Assembly (NCBI RefSeq): GCF_040256395.1
Contig: NZ_CP158299.1
Location: 1,951,501-2,015,500, forward strand
Source: Deinococcus sonorensis KR-87
GTDB lineage: Bacteria > Deinococcota > Deinococci > Deinococcales > Deinococcaceae
Direction of reading: 5' to 3'
DNA: 64,000 nucleotides
Each line of letters opens with the position of its first letter. Position 1 is the stretch's first letter. Positions 25,814 to 42,390 of the stretch are shown piece by piece. Under the pieces are notes generated by a model. It was not told the origin of the DNA. It ran no database searches and worked only from the letters and a program-made list of their open reading frames with translations. The position numbers and the translations under genes are program-made.

Positions 25814-26914
25814 ATGCAACCCACTTCCATGCACAAGGCCGAGTACCTCAAACCCGACGGACGGCTCCTGTGGCTGTACGGCACGGCGCCGATCCAGCTG
25901 GAAAGCGAGGTGCCGTCGCCCAGCCCGGACCCGGTGGAGGCGCGCCCCCAGCTGCGCTGGCACCCGCTGCGCGGCGAATGGGTGATGTACGCGGCGCACC
26001 GGCAGAACCGCACCTTCATGCCGCCGCCGGAGTACAACCCGCTGGCCCCCACCCGCGACCCGGAAAATCCCACCGAGCTGCCGCAGGGCCAGTACGACAT
26101 CGCGGTGTTTCAGAACCGCTTTCCCAGCCTGAGCCTGCAGGCGCCGCAGCCGGAGCCGGTGCCGGGCCTGGACGTCCGGGCTGGCGTCGGCTCGTGCGAG
26201 GTGGTGGTGTTCACCCAGGACCCCAACCAGACGCTGGCGACCCTGCCGCCGGACCGGTTCCGGCTGCTGCTGGACGTGTGGGCCGACCGCACCGAGTCGC
26301 TGGGGCAGGATTCGCGCATCCGCTACGTGCTGCCGTTTGAGAACCGGGGTGTGGAGGTGGGTGTCACACTGCACCACCCGCACGGTCAGCTGTACGCCTA
26401 CAACCACATTCCGCCGGTGCAGGAGCGGGTGCTGTCTCAGATGCGCGAGCACCTGACGGCCCATGGCCAGCCGTGGCTGAGCAGCTTCGTGGCCACCGAG
26501 CGCGAGGTGGGCGTGCGACTGATTCATGACCGGCCGCACGCCCTGAGCGTGGTGCCGCCGTTTGCCCGCTACACCTACGAGACCTGGGTGCTGCCGGCCC
26601 GCGCGGTGTCGCGCATCTCGGAGCTGTCGGACGAAGAGCGCGACGACTTTGCGCTGGTGCTGCGTGACGCGCTGCGCCGGCTGGACGCGCTGTTCGGGGT
26701 GCGGATGCCGTACCTGATGACGGTGCAGCAGGCCCCCTGCGGCGGCGAGTACCCGGAGTGGCCGCTGCACATCGAGATCTATCCGTACCTGCGGGCGCCG
26801 GGCCGCATGAAGTACCTGGCCGGCACCGAGCAGGGGGCCGGCGAGTTCGCCAACGACGCGCTGCCCGAGCAGAAGGCGGCAGAGCTGCGCGCCCTGACGC
26901 TGGAGGGCGAGTGA
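25814..26914 (+). CDS. galT: Galactose-1-phosphate uridylyltransferase
   Basis: A 366-residue enzyme of the Leloir pathway, exchanging UDP between glucose-1-P and galactose-1-P. The active-site stretch is [10 protein letters not shown] (His188-Pro189-His190), with His190 expected to carry the uridylyl group. [18 protein letters not shown] is the N-terminal nucleotide-binding segment. The CxxC zinc pair of the E. coli enzyme is not seen near the N-terminus, as in some other GalTs. The start is set at ATG 25814 with GGAG about 10 nt upstream; the open frame extends further only by overlapping the DeoR gene. galK and galE are not in the window. Confidence 0.92.
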   Translation: MQPTSMHKAEYLKPDGRLLWLYGTAPIQLESEVPSPSPDPVEARPQLRWHPLRGEWVMYAAHRQNRTFMPPPEYNPLAPTRDPENPTELPQGQYDIAVFQNRFPSLSLQAPQPEPVPGLDVRAGVGSCEVVVFTQDPNQTLATLPPDRFRLLLDVWADRTESLGQDSRIRYVLPFENRGVEVGVTLHHPHGQLYAYNHIPPVQERVLSQMREHLTAHGQPWLSSFVATEREVGVRLIHDRPHALSVVPPFARYTYETWVLPARAVSRISELSDEERDDFALVLRDALRRLDALFGVRMPYLMTVQQAPCGGEYPEWPLHIEIYPYLRAPGRMKYLAGTEQGAGEFANDALPEQKAAELRALTLEGE

Positions 26915-26977
26915 GCGCCCGGTGCGTGTCTTTAGCGTGTGCAGAGCTGACGGGTGGGCCTGTGCGGGTGGGCGGCC

Positions 26978-27229
26978 ATGACTGAGCCGGCCGCCGACCT
27001 GTCCTGGCGGGAGCTGGAAGGCCGGGTGCCGCTGGACGCGCTGCCGGACCTGCACCGGCGGTTTCTGCACTGGCGCGGCGTGGCCGACGTGGACAGCATG
27101 CCGCTGCGGCGCGTGCAGCAGCGGGTCGAGGCCGAACTGAACCGGCTGGTGCAGGCCGGGCAGGCCACCCGCAGCGGCGACGACTGGCGGCTGCACGCCG
27201 GCGCTCTGGACGGGTTTGACCTGCCGTAG
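26978..27229 (+). CDS. Small hypothetical protein
   Basis: An 83-residue protein starting 63 bp after galT on the same strand. I do not recognise it. It is rich in Arg, Asp and Leu, mostly helical by composition (RVQQRVEAELNRLVQAGQA), and its end (RSGDDWRLHAG) looks like the wing of a small winged-helix fold. GTG codons at 26960 and 26969 are alternative starts. It may be translated from the galT transcript; a large hairpin follows directly after its stop. Confidence 0.55.
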   Translation: MTEPAADLSWRELEGRVPLDALPDLHRRFLHWRGVADVDSMPLRRVQQRVEAELNRLVQAGQATRSGDDWRLHAGALDGFDLP

Positions 27230-27232
27230 CCC

Positions 27233-27298
27233 CCGACAGACCGGCCCCGGGTGGGCGGCCCTGGCAGCGTGCCGGGCCGCCCACGCTGCATCTGTCGG
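27233..27298. other. 66-bp compound hairpin (terminator-like)
   Basis: Three nested stems: CCGACAGA (27233-27240) with TCTGTCGG (27291-27298); GTGGGCGGCCC (27251-27261) with GGGCCGCCCAC (27274-27284), perfect over 11 bp; and GGCA (27263-27266) with TGCC (27270-27273) around a GCG loop. There is no T tract. It closes the DeoR-galT unit and precedes the nuo operon. It could be a terminator, an mRNA stabiliser or a small dispersed repeat. Confidence 0.6.
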
Positions 27299-27497
27299 CG
27301 CGTGGCGGGGTGCCTGGGCAGAAACGCGCCTGGGGTGGGCATTGCCGGGTCTGCGTGGTACATTGTGCGCGTAACTTCAAGTCGTTGTCTTGCTGGTCTG
27401 GCCTGGGAAGCATTCATTCCGTGAGTCCGGTTTCCGTCGTCTATTCGTGAAAAAACGCACGAGTGAGGGTGGGGGCGGGCTTCAGGAGGGGGAGCGT
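27299..27497 (+). promoter_or_regulatory. Upstream region of the nuo operon
   Basis: About 200 bp with no gene. Promoter-like hexamers are present (TACATT at 27359-27364; TTGTCT at 27385-27390; TCTATT at 27440-27445), but none forms a convincing -35/-10 pair. A strong AGGAGG site lies at 27484-27489. The promoter must be upstream because all nuo genes are closely packed downstream. Confidence 0.4.
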
Positions 27498-27848
<351 letters not shown>

Positions 27849-27863
27849 GCAGGCGGGTGGACC

Positions 27864-28400
<537 letters not shown>

Positions 28401-28446
28401 CGGCAGGGGTGGGCGGTCCGGTCGGGTCGTGCCTCGGGGGTCAGCC

Positions 28447-29055
28447 ATGACCGCCTCGCACGCCCGCGACATCGCGCCGCTGCTGAACACGCTGGGGCTG
28501 GAACCGGACGGCAACAGCACCGAACCCACCGCCCTGGTGACACCGGAGCGGCTGCTGGAGGTGGCCGGGGAACTCAAGCGCCAGGGCTTCATGCTGCTGG
28601 ACACGGTGGGCCTGGACTACCTGAAGTATCCGGTGCCGTATCCGGCGCGCTTCTGCGTGCTGCACAACGTCTATCACCCGGAAGACCACCGCCGCCTGTT
28701 CCTGCGGGTGTACGTGCCGCAGAGCGGGGAGCTGCCCAGCCTGTACCCGGTGTGGCGCTCGGCCAACTACCTGGAGCGGGAGGTCTACGACCTGCTGGGC
28801 GTGGTGTTCGAGGGGCACCCGGACCTGCGCAAGGTGCTGACCCCCGACGACATGGAAGGCCATCCGCTGCGCAAGGATTTTCCCACCGGAGAGACGCCCA
28901 CCCTGTTCCGGGACGGCCGCTTTCTGGACCCGGCGGCGTTCCGGGCCGGCCTCAACGGTCAGAACAGCGGCCTGACCGGCTGGCGTGGGGCGCTGCGGCG
29001 CGGCGACGCCGGCCAGCCGCTGCCGCCGGTGATGCCGGAAGGCGGCGCCAAGTGA
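28447..29055 (+). CDS. nuoC: NADH-quinone oxidoreductase subunit C
   Basis: A 202-residue subunit of the connecting arm that packs against NuoD and NuoB. The family signature is [20 protein letters not shown] followed by PLRKDFP. The ATG at 28447 is preferred to the GTG at 28429, with GGGGG just upstream. The C-terminus (about 160-202) is a Gly/Pro-rich tail. It is separate from nuoD, not fused as in E. coli. Confidence 0.95.
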   Translation: MTASHARDIAPLLNTLGLEPDGNSTEPTALVTPERLLEVAGELKRQGFMLLDTVGLDYLKYPVPYPARFCVLHNVYHPEDHRRLFLRVYVPQSGELPSLYPVWRSANYLEREVYDLLGVVFEGHPDLRKVLTPDDMEGHPLRKDFPTGETPTLFRDGRFLDPAAFRAGLNGQNSGLTGWRGALRRGDAGQPLPPVMPEGGAK

Positions 29056-29080
29056 GCCGCTGGCGAGAGGGAGGGCAGAC

Positions 29081-30357
<1,277 letters not shown>

Positions 30358-30361
<4 letters not shown>

Positions 30362-30864
30362 CCGGCGCCAACATGGAACCGCTGCCGGCCCTGCTGCTGG
30401 AGTCGTTTAACCGCAACGGGCGGGTGAATGCCGCGCTGCTGGACCTGCTGACCCCGGCGGACCTGAGCCTGAAGGACGGTCCGGAGGGCAACGGCCTGGG
30501 GGAACTGCTGGCGCACATGGCCGGGTTCCGGCGCGGCTGGCTGGTCAACATCTCGCCGGCCCATGCTGAGCACCTGAGTGAAATCAAAGACGACGCCGAT
30601 CTGGACACGCTGCGGGCCGCCTTCGCGGCGGGTGATGCGGCGGCCCTGGCGGCGGTTCAGGACGCGGTGCAGGAGGGCCGGGCCTTTGCCGACCCCTGGA
30701 ACGAGGGGGCCTACGCCAGCCACCCGGCGCACTTTCTGCAGCACACCATCGTCCATGACTCGCACCACCGGGGCCAGATCATGACGCTGCTGAGGCAGAG
30801 CGGGCGCAGCCGCGAGCAGATGGACGCACTTGAAGAGGCCAGCTGGCCGATCTGGAGGGAATGA
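30358..30864 (+). CDS. DinB-family four-helix metal-binding protein inside the nuo operon
   Basis: A 168-residue cytoplasmic protein with the DinB/YfiT four-helix bundle pattern. The expected metal ligands are His53 in [13 protein letters not shown] and His138/His142 in [15 protein letters not shown]. Family members include thiol transferases (bacillithiol or mycothiol S-transferases) and uncharacterised damage-induced proteins. The GTG start overlaps the nuoD stop (GTGA), and nuoE starts right after its stop, so it is translated as part of the complex I operon. No known complex I subunit belongs to this family. A role linked to low-molecular-weight thiols or Fe-S protection is speculation. 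Confidence 0.85.
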
Positions 30865-36112
<5,248 letters not shown>

Positions 36113-36142
36113 TGCGGTGCGGAATGAAGTGTGGAGGTGCGT

Positions 36143-36679
36143 ATGGGAGTGCTTGAAATCGCCAAGGGCATGGGTCTGACCCTGGGCAAGGTGTTTCAGA
36201 AACCGGTGACCGTGAGTTACCCGGAGCAGCGCGCGCAGCTCAAGCCGCGCTTCCGGGGCCGGCACGTGCTGACCCGCCACCCGGACACCGGGCTGGAGAA
36301 GTGCATCGGCTGCTCGCTGTGCGCGGCGGCCTGCCCGGCCTACGCGATCTACGTGGAGGCCGCCGAGAACGACCCGGCCCACCCCACCAGCCCCGGCGAG
36401 CGCTACGCCGCCGTGTACGAGATCAACATGCTCCGCTGCATCTTCTGCGGCATGTGCGAGGAAGCCTGCCCCACGGGCGCAGTGGTGCTGGGCAACGAGT
36501 TCGAGATGGCCGACTACCGCTACCGCGACTTCGTGTACGGCAAGGAGGACATGCTGGTGGGCGTGACCGGCAGCGTGCCGCAGCGCCGCGAGTCGGCGCG
36601 GAGCGGCAAGCCGGTGCGGCTGGGCTTCCAGGTGCCGGAAGGCCCCCGCCCCGAGCTGGAAGGAGTGACCTACAAGTGA
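36143..36679 (+). CDS. nuoI: NADH-quinone oxidoreductase subunit I
   Basis: A 178-residue ferredoxin-like subunit with clusters N6a and N6b. The ligands are Cys54, 57, 60 and 64 ([12 protein letters not shown]) and Cys99, 102, 105 and 109 ([12 protein letters not shown]). The ATG at 36143 follows GGAGGT (36133-36138); an in-frame GTG at 36131 is less likely because it overlaps that site. It overlaps nuoJ by 4 bp. Confidence 0.96.
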   Translation: MGVLEIAKGMGLTLGKVFQKPVTVSYPEQRAQLKPRFRGRHVLTRHPDTGLEKCIGCSLCAAACPAYAIYVEAAENDPAHPTSPGERYAAVYEINMLRCIFCGMCEEACPTGAVVLGNEFEMADYRYRDFVYGKEDMLVGVTGSVPQRRESARSGKPVRLGFQVPEGPRPELEGVTYK

Positions 36680-37245
36680 GCATGGTCGCCTTTCTGATTC
36701 TGGCGCTGCTGACCATCGTGGGCGGCATCATCACGGTGGCGGCGCGCAACGCGGTACACGCGGCGCTGGGGCTGGTGGGCACGCTGCTCAGCGTGGCCGG
36801 GCTGTACGCCACCATGAGCGCCAGCTTTCTGGCCACCGTGCAGGTCGTGGTGTACGCCGGAGCCATCATGGTGCTGTTCCTGTTTGTGATCATGCTGCTG
36901 GACGCCAACCGCCCGGTGCAGGAGGAGAACCGGATTCCCTACCTGACCGAGGTGGCGGCCATCGGGGGCGGCCTGCTGGCGGCGGCCTTTGTGGTGCTGG
37001 CCATCACGTACAGAGACCCCAAGCCGCTGGCGCAGAGCGCGGCGGCCCTGCAGAACGGCGCGCCGGGGCCGGTGGGGGAGGCGCTGCTGACCCGCTTCCT
37101 GCTGCCGTTCGAGGCGGTCAGCATCCTGCTGCTGGTGGCGGTGGTCGGCTCGGTGGCGCTGGTGCAGCGCCCCGCCGTGCAGCCGGACCCGGTGGCCGAG
37201 CCGGAACTGGCCCGCGCCGGCGAGCGCCAGGAGGTGGGCGCGTGA
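36676..37245 (+). CDS. nuoJ: NADH-quinone oxidoreductase subunit J
   Basis: A 189-residue membrane subunit with five helices. The conserved third helix [19 protein letters not shown] contains the pi-bulge Tyr/Gly pair that couples quinone reduction to pumping. GTG 36676 overlaps the nuoI stop (GTGA) and lies 11 nt after AAGGAG; ATG 36682 is a possible alternative start. The C-terminal 25 residues are a polar extension. Confidence 0.94.
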   Translation: MSMVAFLILALLTIVGGIITVAARNAVHAALGLVGTLLSVAGLYATMSASFLATVQVVVYAGAIMVLFLFVIMLLDANRPVQEENRIPYLTEVAAIGGGLLAAAFVVLAITYRDPKPLAQSAAALQNGAPGPVGEALLTRFLLPFEAVSILLLVAVVGSVALVQRPAVQPDPVAEPELARAGERQEVGA

Positions 37246-37303
37246 GCCGCCCGGCCCTGGCCTCCGCCTTCCGCCCCTCCTTCCTCTCCCTCCGGAGGCC
37301 CGC

Positions 37304-37606
37304 ATGACCCCCACCTCCGCCTACATCGCCCTGTCGGGCATCCTGTTCGCCATCGGCATGTTCGGTGTGATGACGCGCCGCACCGCCGTGATGGTGTTCC
37401 TGAGCGTGGAGCTGATGCTGAACGCCGCCAACCTGTCGCTGGTGGCCTTCGCGCGTGCCTGGGGCGACCTGACCGCCCAGACCGCCGTGTTCATCGTGAT
37501 GACGCTGGCCGCCGCCGAGGTCGCCATCGGCCTCGCCATCATCGTGGCCATCTTCCGCAAGCGCGAGACCACCAACGTGGACCAGCTCGCCAGCCTGAAG
37601 GGATAA
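37304..37606 (+). CDS. nuoK: NADH-quinone oxidoreductase subunit K
   Basis: A 100-residue, three-helix membrane subunit. The two buried glutamates essential for pumping are visible in [13 protein letters not shown] and [13 protein letters not shown]. The ATG at 37304 has GGAGG 5 nt upstream (37294-37298). It is separated from nuoJ by 58 bp with no other feature. Confidence 0.96.
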   Translation: MTPTSAYIALSGILFAIGMFGVMTRRTAVMVFLSVELMLNAANLSLVAFARAWGDLTAQTAVFIVMTLAAAEVAIGLAIIVAIFRKRETTNVDQLASLKG

Positions 37607-37610
37607 CAGC

Positions 37611-39524
37611 ATGCCCCTGTACCTGCTTCCGCTGTTTCCCCTGATCGGGTTCGTGCTGCTGATCTGTTTCGGGCGGGCCTTCCGCGGCGCGCTCGGCGGC
37701 GTGATCGGCTCGGTCGCCGTGGCGGCCAGCTTCGTGGTGGCGCTGCTGCTGGTGCTGAACCTGTCGGGCCCCACCCACGAGGTGCTGTGGACCTGGCTGC
37801 CCAACATGGCGCAGAACAGCAACCTGAAGGTCGGCCTGTACCTGGACCGGCTGTCCGCGATGATGTGTCTGATCATCACCGGTATCGGCACCCTGATCCA
37901 CATCTATTCCATCTCGTACATGCGCGGCGACCGGCGCTACACCCGCTTCTTCGCCTTCCTGAACTTCTTCGTGGCCATGATGCTGATTCTGGTGCTGGCC
38001 GACAGCTACCCGCTGATGTTCGTGGGCTGGGAAGGGGTGGGCATGGCCAGCTACCTGCTGATCGGGTTCTGGTACTCGGGCCGCAACAGCGAGCAGAGCG
38101 CCGGAGCGCTGCGCGAAGCGAGCGACCAGGAGGGCGTGGCCAACAGCAATGCCGCCCGCAAGGCCTTCATCATGAACCGCGTTGGCGACCTGGGCTTCAT
38201 GCTCGGCATGTTCCTGATGTACAAGGCTTACGGCACCCTGGTGATTCCGGAGCTGATGCAGCAGGGCGAGGCGCTGGCCCAGGCCGGGCGGAGCGTCATC
38301 GAACTGATGTGCCTGTTCCTGCTGGTCGGGGCCATCGGCAAGAGCGGTCAGCTGCCGCTCACCACCTGGCTGCCCGACGCGATGGCCGGCCCCACGCCAG
38401 TCTCGGCGCTGATCCACGCGGCCACCATGGTCACGGCCGGCGTGTACCTGATCTCGCGCACGCACTTCCTCTACGACCTCGCGCCCGGCGCCAGCCTGTG
38501 GGTCGCCTGGGTAGGCGGCCTGACCGCGCTGTACGGGGCCATCTCGGCGCTCAACCAGTACGACATCAAGAAGATCCTGGCCTACAGCACCGTATCGCAG
38601 CTGGGGTACATGTTCATGGCGGTGGGGCTGCACAGCTACACGGCGGGGCTGTTTCACCTGCTCACCCATGCCTTCTTCAAGGCGCTGCTGTTCCTGGCGG
38701 CGGGCGCAGTCATTCACGCGCTGCACGAGCAGCAGGACGTGCGCGAAATGGGCGGCCTGCACCGGCGCATGCCGTTCGCACATCTGGTGAGTCTGGCGGG
38801 CGTGCTGGCCATCTCGGGCATTCCGATCTGGAGCGGCTTCTTTTCCAAGGACAGCATCCTGACCAGCGCGTATGAGCAGAACCTGCCGCTGTACCTGATC
38901 GGGCTGCTGGTGGCCCTGCTGACCGCCTTCTACATGGGCCGCTGGTATTTCCTGGTGTGGCGCGGCGAGTACCGGGGGCACGCGCACCCGCACGAGTCGG
39001 ACGCGGTCATCAACGCGCCGCTGGGCGTGCTGGCCGCGCTCGCCACTTTGGGCGGCTTCCTGAACATTCCCGGCTTCCTGGGCGGAAGTCAGGCGCTCAG
39101 CCGCTGGCTCTCGGCGGCGGTGCCGTTCGAGGCGCACGAGCTTGCCATCAGCACCGAGTGGGGCCTGACCATTGCGGCGGTGGCCGCCGGGGTGCTGGGC
39201 CTGCTGGGGGCCTTCCTGCTGTACCGCCGGCAGGCCATCACCGACGTGCCGCTGCGTGAGCTGAGCCGCAACTCGCTGTACCTCGACCAGCTCTACGACA
39301 CCGTGTTCAACCGACCGGCACGCGGCATTGCCGGCGGCCTGGACCTGATGGACCGGGGCGTGGACGGCACGGTGCAGGGCATCGGAGAGAACGTGGGCGC
39401 GGTGGGCCACGTGTTCACCTTCTGGCAGAGCGGCTTTGTGCGCAGCTACGCGGTCAGCATGCTGCTCGGCACGGTGGTGCTGGTGGGGTACTGGGCCGTG
39501 AAGGCCCTGGGAGGCCTGGGATGA
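37611..39524 (+). CDS. nuoL: NADH-quinone oxidoreductase subunit L
   Basis: A 637-residue antiporter-like pumping subunit, the distal end of the membrane arm, with about 15 helices and the long lateral C-terminal helix. The conserved glutamate is in GWEGVGMASYLLIGFWY and the lysine in AIGKSGQLPLTTWLPDAM, followed by GPTPVSALIHAATMVTAG. It lies 4 bp after nuoK and overlaps nuoM by 4 bp. Confidence 0.97.
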   Translation: MPLYLLPLFPLIGFVLLICFGRAFRGALGGVIGSVAVAASFVVALLLVLNLSGPTHEVLWTWLPNMAQNSNLKVGLYLDRLSAMMCLIITGIGTLIHIYSISYMRGDRRYTRFFAFLNFFVAMMLILVLADSYPLMFVGWEGVGMASYLLIGFWYSGRNSEQSAGALREASDQEGVANSNAARKAFIMNRVGDLGFMLGMFLMYKAYGTLVIPELMQQGEALAQAGRSVIELMCLFLLVGAIGKSGQLPLTTWLPDAMAGPTPVSALIHAATMVTAGVYLISRTHFLYDLAPGASLWVAWVGGLTALYGAISALNQYDIKKILAYSTVSQLGYMFMAVGLHSYTAGLFHLLTHAFFKALLFLAAGAVIHALHEQQDVREMGGLHRRMPFAHLVSLAGVLAISGIPIWSGFFSKDSILTSAYEQNLPLYLIGLLVALLTAFYMGRWYFLVWRGEYRGHAHPHESDAVINAPLGVLAALATLGGFLNIPGFLGGSQALSRWLSAAVPFEAHELAISTEWGLTIAAVAAGVLGLLGAFLLYRRQAITDVPLRELSRNSLYLDQLYDTVFNRPARGIAGGLDLMDRGVDGTVQGIGENVGAVGHVFTFWQSGFVRSYAVSMLLGTVVLVGYWAVKALGGLG

Positions 39525-40939
39525 TCCACGTGTTTCTGTTCCTTCCGATGCTGGCCAGCCTGCTGCTGATGATCACGCCGGTGCGCTGGCGCGAGGAGGT
39601 GGCCGGCTTCGCGGCGGCGGCCACCCTCGGCATCGGGCTGTGGATGTGGGGGGCCGGCGGCGCGGCCCTGTTCTCGGTCGGCTGGATTCCGGCGCTCGGC
39701 GTCACGTACTCGGTGGCGCTGGACGGGGTCAGCCTGCTGCTGGCCCTGATCACCGCCCTGATGACCTTCGTGGCGATCATCTACACCGCGCGGCGCATTC
39801 ATAACCCCGGCACCATGCTCAGCCTGATCCTGGCGATGGAGACCGGCCTGCTGGGCATCTATGCCGCCCGCGACTTCGTGCTGTTCTACGTGTTCTTCGA
39901 GGACGCCCTCATTCCGGCGCTGCTGATGCTGGCCATCTACGGCAAGACGCACCGCATGGCCGCCCTGATCAAGTTCGGAGCCTACACGCTGCTCGGCAGC
40001 ATGCTGATGCTGGTGAGCATCATCGGCTACAAGGCGCTGGGCGGCAGCCCCAGCTTCGCACTGAGCGACCTGATCGCCAACCCGGTGAAAGGCGCGGCGC
40101 AGACCTGGCTGTACCTGGGCTTCCTGGCGGCCATGGCGGTGAAGTTGCCGCTGTTTCCGCTGCACGCGTGGCTGCCCGCCTACCACGAGCAGAACCACGA
40201 CAGCGGCGTGGCCGACGTGATGGGCACGCTCTACAAGGTGGGCGCCTACGGCCTCTTCCGCTTCGGCGTCACGCTGTTTCCGGACGCCAGCCTGGAACTG
40301 CGCCCGGTGCTGATGGCGCTGGCGGCCTTCACCGCCATCTACGCGGCCTGGGTGGCCTTCCACCAGACCGACTGGAAGCGGCTGCTGGCCTACGCGGGCC
40401 TCAGCCACATGGGGCTGGTGGGCCTGGGCATCTTCAGCCTCAACGAAACGGCCATGATCGGGGCGCTGTACCTGCTGGCCTTCCAGAACGTCTACACCGG
40501 CGCGCTGTTCCTGGCCGCCGGCATGGTGCAGGAGCGGGTCGGCAGCCTCAGCACCCGGGTGGGCGGCCTGATGACCCAGGCGCCCATCCTCTCGGGCGTC
40601 ACCATGAGCCTGTGGTTCGCCAGCATCGCGGTGCCGGGGCTGGCCGGCTTTATCGGTGAGTTCAGCGTGCTGCTGGGCGCCTATCAGGTGAGCCCGTGGC
40701 TGGCCTTCATTGCGGGGCTCTCCACCATCGCGGCGGCCGTGTATGCGCTCAGCGCATACCAGACCACCTACTGGCAGGCCAGACCGCTGGGGGCCATCCG
40801 GGTGCTGGACCTGCAACACACCGAGTGGCTGGTGCTGGGCGCCCCGCTCGCGGTGGCGATCTTCTTCGGGGTGTACTCGGGGCCGGCCCTCAACCTGATT
40901 CAGCCGGTGGTTCGTGCCCTGATCGGAGGCGGTGCCTGA
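39521..40939 (+). CDS. nuoM: NADH-quinone oxidoreductase subunit M
   Basis: A 472-residue antiporter-like pumping subunit with 14 helices. The conserved glutamate lies in VFFEDALIPALLML, and the pumping lysine in AVKLPLFPLHAWLPAYHEQ. The ATG overlaps the nuoL stop (ATGA), and its own stop shares a base with the nuoN start (TGATG). Confidence 0.97.
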   Translation: MIHVFLFLPMLASLLLMITPVRWREEVAGFAAAATLGIGLWMWGAGGAALFSVGWIPALGVTYSVALDGVSLLLALITALMTFVAIIYTARRIHNPGTMLSLILAMETGLLGIYAARDFVLFYVFFEDALIPALLMLAIYGKTHRMAALIKFGAYTLLGSMLMLVSIIGYKALGGSPSFALSDLIANPVKGAAQTWLYLGFLAAMAVKLPLFPLHAWLPAYHEQNHDSGVADVMGTLYKVGAYGLFRFGVTLFPDASLELRPVLMALAAFTAIYAAWVAFHQTDWKRLLAYAGLSHMGLVGLGIFSLNETAMIGALYLLAFQNVYTGALFLAAGMVQERVGSLSTRVGGLMTQAPILSGVTMSLWFASIAVPGLAGFIGEFSVLLGAYQVSPWLAFIAGLSTIAAAVYALSAYQTTYWQARPLGAIRVLDLQHTEWLVLGAPLAVAIFFGVYSGPALNLIQPVVRALIGGGA

Positions 40940-42381
40940 TGCAACTTCCCGACGTTTCGCTGCTGCCGATGCTCCCCATCCTGCTGGTGCTGCTGGGGGC
41001 GGTGGCGGCCACGGTGCTGGGCTTCACGCTGCACCGCCGCAGCGTGGCGGTGCTGGCCATCATCACGCTGCTGCTGAGTGCCGTCAGCCTGGTCCCGCTG
41101 TGGAACCGGGGCCTGAGTGCCTTTAACGGCAGCCTGCAGGCCGACAATCCGGCGCTGGCGCTGGCCTTCGTGCTGCTGCTGGGCGGGGCCCTGACGCTGC
41201 TGGTCAGCCTGGACACCGCCTACCGGGCGCGGCTGAGCTTCCCGGAGTTCGACGCGATGCTGCTGTATGCCCTCAGCGGCACCCTGATCATCGCCTTTGC
41301 CGGCGACCTGATCACCCTGCTGATCGGGCTGGAGGTCATGAGCTTGTCCGGCTACGTGCTGGTCACCCTGCAGGACAGCCGCCGCAGCGACGAGAGCGGC
41401 CTGAAGTACTTCCTGCTGGGCGCCACCGGCAGCGCCATCCTGATCTACGGCATCGCGCTCACCTACGGGGCCACCGGCAGCCTGAACTTCGCCGGGATCG
41501 CCTCGGCGGTCAGCGGCCTGCAGACCCTCAACCAGCCGCTGCTCACGGCGGGCGCGGTGCTGCTGCTGTGCGGCTTCGGCTTCAAGGTGGCGCTGGCGCC
41601 GTTCCACCAGTGGACGCCGGACGTGTACAGCGGCGCGCCCACGGTGGTGAGCCTGTTCCTGAGCACGGTGGTCAAGGTGGCGGCCTTCGCCGGGCTGCTG
41701 CGGGTGTTCGGCGGGGCGCTGCTGCACGCGCCCGGCTGGGCGGCGGCGCTGGCGGTGCTCACGGCGGCCACGCTGGTGGTGGGCAACCTGGCGGCCATGT
41801 TCCAGCAGAACTTCAAGCGGCTGCTGGCGTACTCGGCGGTGGCCCAGACCGGCTTCCTGGCGCTGACGCTGCTGGGTCGGCCCGAGCAGGGTGGCCCGGC
41901 GCTCAGCTACTACCTGCTGGTGTACACCCTCACAACGGCGGCGGCGCTGGCGGTGGTGGCGGCGCTGCAGCGCTCCGAGGCGGGCCTGGAGATCAACGAC
42001 ATGCGCGGGCTGTACTACCGGCACCCCGGCTACGCGGTGGCGCTGGCCATCTGTCTGGCCAGTCTGGCGGGCCTGCCGCCGTTCGCCGGCTTCATGGCCA
42101 AGTACATGGCCTTCCAGGTGGCCTTCCAGAACGGCTACGCCTGGGTGGCGGTCATCGCGGCGCTGAGCAGCATCGCGGCCTTCGTGTACTACATGCGGGT
42201 GGCGGCGCTGATGTTCATGCCGGACCGCACGCCCGCCCGCGAGTACAACGGGGTCCGGCCTGCCACCACCTTCAGCGTGGCGTTGGGTGTGGCGGCCATC
42301 ACGGCGCTGGGCATCCTTCCGAACCTGGCCTACGGCTGGGTGGCCTACCCGGACATCTGGACCCGGCTGGCCGGGACCTGA
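40939..42381 (+). CDS. nuoN: NADH-quinone oxidoreductase subunit N
   Basis: A 480-residue antiporter-like pumping subunit. The conserved Glu is in IGLEVMSLSGYVLVTL and the Lys in KVALAPFHQWTPDVYSGAPT. The ATG at 40939 overlaps the nuoM stop; the open frame upstream is a shadow of nuoM. It is the last gene of the nuo operon and converges with the CHASE2-GGDEF gene, 9 bp between stops and no clear terminator. Confidence 0.97.
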   Translation: MQLPDVSLLPMLPILLVLLGAVAATVLGFTLHRRSVAVLAIITLLLSAVSLVPLWNRGLSAFNGSLQADNPALALAFVLLLGGALTLLVSLDTAYRARLSFPEFDAMLLYALSGTLIIAFAGDLITLLIGLEVMSLSGYVLVTLQDSRRSDESGLKYFLLGATGSAILIYGIALTYGATGSLNFAGIASAVSGLQTLNQPLLTAGAVLLLCGFGFKVALAPFHQWTPDVYSGAPTVVSLFLSTVVKVAAFAGLLRVFGGALLHAPGWAAALAVLTAATLVVGNLAAMFQQNFKRLLAYSAVAQTGFLALTLLGRPEQGGPALSYYLLVYTLTTAAALAVVAALQRSEAGLEINDMRGLYYRHPGYAVALAICLASLAGLPPFAGFMAKYMAFQVAFQNGYAWVAVIAALSSIAAFVYYMRVAALMFMPDRTPAREYNGVRPATTFSVALGVAAITALGILPNLAYGWVAYPDIWTRLAGT

Positions 42382-42390
42382 GCCGGACCG

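Noticed and set aside
37539..42024. Long antisense frames opposite the nuo genes
   Set aside because: Compositionally biased shadows with no start signals or recognisable motifs.
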